Shown: in pieces, positions 60,816 through 64,000 of the stretch
Numbering within the stretch: the first letter of the stretch is position 1
How the letters are laid out: every line of letters starts with the position of its first letter
Assembly: GCA_027625915.1 (NCBI GenBank)
Contig: JANTQA010000060.1
Location: 3,162,001 to 3,226,000 of the forward strand
Origin: Anaeramoeba flamelloides
Lineage: Eukaryota; Metamonada; Anaeramoebidae
Direction of reading: 5' to 3'
DNA: 64,000 nt
Program-made: the position numbers and the translations under genes
Notes under the pieces: generated by a model
Database searches by the model: none
Told to the model about the DNA's origin: nothing
What the model saw: the letters and a program-made list of their open reading frames with translations, nothing else

Positions 60816-61292
60816 ATCGAAGACCAAAAAATCTTTTTGATGTGTTTGGTGACAAGTGTGTGATTGTGAATCTTGAAATATGTTGTTCGTACGAATGCCA
60901 TTAACAATTGTGAATAAGTTGTTTAGTTATAAAGTGCTGGAAGAAGAAAAGAAAAATCCAATTTCTTTTTCATAGAATATAAAGATGTTGTGCTTTATGA
61001 GTTTTGTTCAGAATAAAAGAAATAGTCTTTGAGTTTAGAATGAAAATAAAATTTATGAGGCTTTTGCCAGCAACCCCCAAACCTGAAATTGTTGTATCCA
61101 AGATCGATAAAAAAAAAAAAAAAAAACAAATAAGTCTAAGGTAAAGACAAAAATCAATTTAATAGGTTTTGAAACAGAGCAGAGAATTTGAAATTTTTAG
61201 TGTAAATTTCAATAACGGTGAAACCATTAATAAAGAAAAAAAGGATAACCAATTAAAAAAATTCAAGAAAAAGTAAAAAGAAAGCTTTGATT

Positions 61293-61643
61293 TTATTTTT
61301 TTTGTTTGTTTAAATTCTTTCTTGGGAATTTTGATTTTGGATTCTTTTTCTTCTTAATTATTTTTTTTTCTAGTTTGAGATTAGTTTGAAGAAGTGTATT
61401 GTATTGTATTTGAAAACGAACAATATTTCTATGCTCAATGATAGTTGAAATTTTCTTTTTTCCATCAGTGGCACGACAAAGACAACTATAGTTTGTGTTT
61501 GTTTTTTTTTTTGTATTTGTATTTGTTTTTCGGGGTGGTTGTCCGTTTGTTCTTTTAAATGTAACAAAAACACTTCCTATTTTTTGGTGACTTTCAAATA
61601 ATTTTTTGAGATACAAAAGGAATTGATCGTTTGTTAGTAACAT
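61293..61643 (-). CDS. SRP14: Signal recognition particle 14 kDa protein (SRP14)
   Basis: Single exon of 116 residues. The C-terminal core CLCRATDGKKKISTIIEHRN is nearly the human CLLRATDGKKKISTVV segment, and the N-terminal half has the expected pattern MLLTNDQFLLYLKKLFE...GSVFVTFKR. After the core, VRFQIQYNTLLQTNLK matches the last helix, and a lysine-rich tail follows (KKKKNPKSKFPRK). With SRP9 this protein binds the Alu domain of SRP RNA and slows translation while the ribosome docks at the ER. Size is normal for the family. Start chosen as the first Met of the conserved N-terminal pattern. Confidence 0.95.
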   Translation of the reverse strand: MLLTNDQFLLYLKKLFESHQKIGSVFVTFKRTNGQPPRKTNTNTKKKTNTNYSCLCRATDGKKKISTIIEHRNIVRFQIQYNTLLQTNLKLEKKIIKKKKNPKSKFPRKNLNKQKK

Positions 61644-62295
61644 TTGAAAGAAACAAGAAGTAACAAAAAAAAATGAAAAGAAACTAGGAATTAATTGAGT
61701 TGATGATGTTGATAATAAGATTTTTGTTAAGTAGTTATGCTATTCAAATCATATTACATTCAATTTTTATGTTTAATTTGGAGAATACAATTATAAAATT
61801 TTTCAAAATCAAACCTTCACCTTTTCTTTGAAAGACTTGGGAAAATTAAAAGTTTTTAAGGTATCAGAAGACTAAAAAAAGAAGAGCCTAACCCAATATT
61901 TAAATTACAAATGATTTACCAAGTTTTATTTTGATTATTTAAAAATATCATTCCAATGAAAAAAAAATGATTAAGTGAAAAAACTTATAAATTTAAAAAT
62001 AATTTTTTCAGCTTGAGCTTCTTGTGGAAATAATACAATAATATAAAGAATAAAATAAACTCTATTTCAAAATCATTCGCCCATTAAAAATCAAATTTTA
62101 AAGAAAAATATTTTTAATAATTGAGGTTATCTATTATAATATAAAAATTTCTATTTTAATATTCAATACTATACTAAAGAGATATTTATTTTTTGTCTAA
62201 AAATAAAAGTAAAAAAATAAAAAAAAACTTTTAAAAAAAATTGGGACATTTAATTTAAAATAAGCATTATAGAAAAAATAGAAAATTTAAAAAAA
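61644..62295. other. SRP14 upstream region
   Basis: Upstream (minus-strand) flank of SRP14 and 3' flank of the next minus-strand gene. No clear promoter motif seen. Confidence 0.5.
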
Positions 62296-62437
62296 TTAGT
62301 AAAACCCATTTATCAATTCTCCTTCCATTTGAATAACTAAATCTAATCTCTTTTTCATATTTGATTCCATTTTTTTCATTAATTCATCTGTTAGTGCTTG
62401 CCAATTTTTCGTTTTCATTTTCCATTTTAACAAAACA
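62296..62437 (-). CDS. Terminal exon of an unknown minus-strand gene
   Basis: After a good acceptor (TTTTCTACAG ending at 62438) the frame reads VLLKWKMKTKNWQALTDEL, then a charged helix, and ends ELINGFY with TAA at 62296-62298. The 46 residues look like real coding (Trp, Gln and Glu use, amphipathic helix) unlike the surrounding noise. Upstream exons must lie at higher coordinates, beyond or near the MITE at 62911, but I could not find them. Function unknown. Confidence 0.5.
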
Positions 62438-62910
62438 CTGTAGAAAAAATAAATAGGAGAAAAAATGATTTATTTTATTTTTTCATTGTGAAGGGAAAAA
62501 CTTCAAAACCATACAAAAGCAATTCAAAATTTAAATGTATATTAGGCCATTTATTAAGAAATTTTGTTTATTTTGAGAGTTTGGTTTAGTTGTATTATTT
62601 CCTATACCAGAAAGGAAAAATATATTTTGAAAGTAATTCGAAGACTTTTTCAAAAAATAAAAAAAAAAAAAACAACAAATGAAACGAAAAAAACATGTAA
62701 AACAATTGAAAAAAGGAGATTTTATAAGCTTAATGTGATTTTAAAATAAAAAATTGGAAAACTTACGATATATATATATATATATATTATCTAACTTTTA
62801 AATTGAATTTAAAAAATTCTGATTACAAAGAATATGAAATGAAAAAGTATTGTTGTTTACTATTAATATTTATTCATTCCAAACTTAAATAATTAATAAA
62901 AAAAAATAAC

Positions 62911-63111
62911 TACAGTGAGTTTCACTTTTAAGGCACAAACTTTCAAAGAAATTTAAGGCACAAAAAAAATCTCAAATTAAAGCACAAAATTCAGCTTCTA
63001 GTAAAATAAATTGTAAAAAGTAAAATTCCAAAAAATTGTGCTTTAATTTGAGATTTTGTTGTGCCTTAAATTTCGTTGAAAGTTTGTGCCTTAAAAGTGA
63101 AACTGACTGTA
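62911..63111. mobile_element. Mariner-type MITE, family A copy 4
   Basis: Ends TA-CAGTGAGTTTCAC and GTGAAACTGACTG-TA; each arm has two AAGGCACAAA motifs and an AAAGCACAAA in the left arm. It is nearly palindromic over its whole 200 bp and is one of the freshest copies. Confidence 0.9.
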
Positions 63112-63960
63112 TTTGAAAAATATACATAGACATAAAGTATGGATATTAATAATCTAATATCATATCGAGTTTGAGGAAATACAAACAATTTACCATTATT
63201 GAAAATATTAATGTGGGCAAATATTAATAAAAAAAAAAAGATTGTTTGAATAGCTTTAAGAAATTAAAACATTGGAAATTAAAATATCTTCTACTGTTAC
63301 TTTATTTGTAAAACAATGAAAAATACATCAATGTGAGGCAGAATTTTTTTATTTTCATTTTCTTAAATATATGGTTTTTTTATAAATATTTTGTTTTTAT
63401 TAAATTGTATTAAGCTCGGGAAATTTTTTATATCGAATCTTGAAATAAATCTGAGAATTTACTAATAAATCAGATACGAGAAGGGATTAATTTCAAATAA
63501 ATTTTACATGATTATAATAACAAGTAAATATCATCTTTAAAAATAAACTTTCTGAAATCAAAAATAAAAAAAAAACATTAAACCAAAGTAAATTTTAGTT
63601 TAGATGATTTATCTTAATTTTTATATGATTAGAAGTAGATAATTTTACCTTAAATTTCTTTGTTCATTTTTTTTATTATTATTTTACAAAAGTTTTTTTT
63701 TCCAATACTTTTAGAAAATACCTCTTTTCAAATATTATTGATCTTAATAAGTATAAATAAAGAATATATTTGAAAGATTTTAAATTGAGGGTTGAATTTT
63801 CGGAAAAAAATTACAAATATAAAGGTCCAAACTCAAAGAAAAAGAAAATCTGTTAATAAAAAAATAAAACTAAAATTATCATTCTTTTAGTTTTTATAAT
63901 TTCGAGTAAAAAAATAATTTTCAAATCAAACAAAATTTTGAAAAAAAACCCTTAAAAAAG

Positions 63961-63996
<36 letters not shown>

Positions 63997-64000
63997 TCGG
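63112..64000. other. Right edge, non-coding
   Basis: No gene seen. It ends in an (AT)n run at 63964-63992. It may include introns of the gene whose last exon is at 62296. Confidence 0.5.
63964..63992. repeat. (AT)n microsatellite
   Basis: About 14 AT dinucleotides at the window edge. Confidence 0.95.

Larger units (their letters stand above)
56911..61292. other. Gene-poor stretch between coiled-coil gene and SRP14
   Basis: Contains repeat I copies (57230-57775 and 60560-60815). Short open frames at 58095-58247 (+, MSRICDKGILFKKNDKIKIE...), 58750-58947 (+) and 61040-61138 (+, MKIKFMRLLPATPKPEIVV...) have partly coding-like composition but no confirming context. Confidence 0.5.

Noticed and set aside
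60990-61130. Minus-strand peptide containing GLGVAGKS, a Walker A-like string
   Set aside because: Nothing after it fits any GTPase or ATPase, there is no start, and the opposite strand is equally open; judged coincidence.

Overview
The window is AT-rich nuclear DNA from a microbial eukaryote. It has standard stop codons (TAA, TAG and TGA all end genes), short GT-AG introns with a few very long ones, long Asn and Ser tracts, and widely spaced genes in about 80% non-coding DNA. Its gene content (WNK kinase, SRP14, NADP-type glutamate dehydrogenase, cadherin-like repeat protein) and composition suggest an amoeboid or metamonad-type protist, Anaeramoeba-like or Dictyostelium-like. The exact genus is my inference and is not proven by the sequence.

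Layout. 1-5569 (+): 3' part of a giant gene of near-identical cadherin-like (dystroglycan-type) Ig-fold repeats. 5.6-12.6 kb: non-coding, with several small inverted-repeat transposon relics. 12.6-13.3 kb (+): the end of a two-exon or longer gene. 13.3-18.1 kb: repeats, including a nested MITE pair. 18.2-23.8 kb (+): a large helical-repeat gene with a 1.9 kb repeat-filled intron. 25.3-26.2 kb (-): a tail-anchored protein whose core looks like the OspF/SpvC phosphothreonine lyase fold. 27.8-33.4 kb (-): NADP-type glutamate dehydrogenase in two exons separated by a 4.1 kb intron, with a hydrophobic signal-like N-terminus. 36.6-39.6 kb (-): a WNK-family kinase in three exons, with a MITE in its second intron. 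39.6-54.9 kb: a gene desert of nested repeats, including a four-unit tandem array of a CACTA/EnSpm-like element. 54.9-56.9 kb (-): a Ser-rich, basic coiled-coil protein. 61.3-61.6 kb (-): SRP14. 62.3 kb (-): last exon of an unknown gene. 62.9 kb: another MITE.

The genes are mostly ordinary housekeeping or signalling genes with no shared pathway that I can support. The most notable points are the lyase-like host protein, the hidden first exon of the dehydrogenase, and at least ten distinct non-autonomous repeat families. Several of these show target sites that can be read directly from uninterrupted sister copies. I saw no transposase gene, tRNA, rRNA, CRISPR array or retrovirus-like element.
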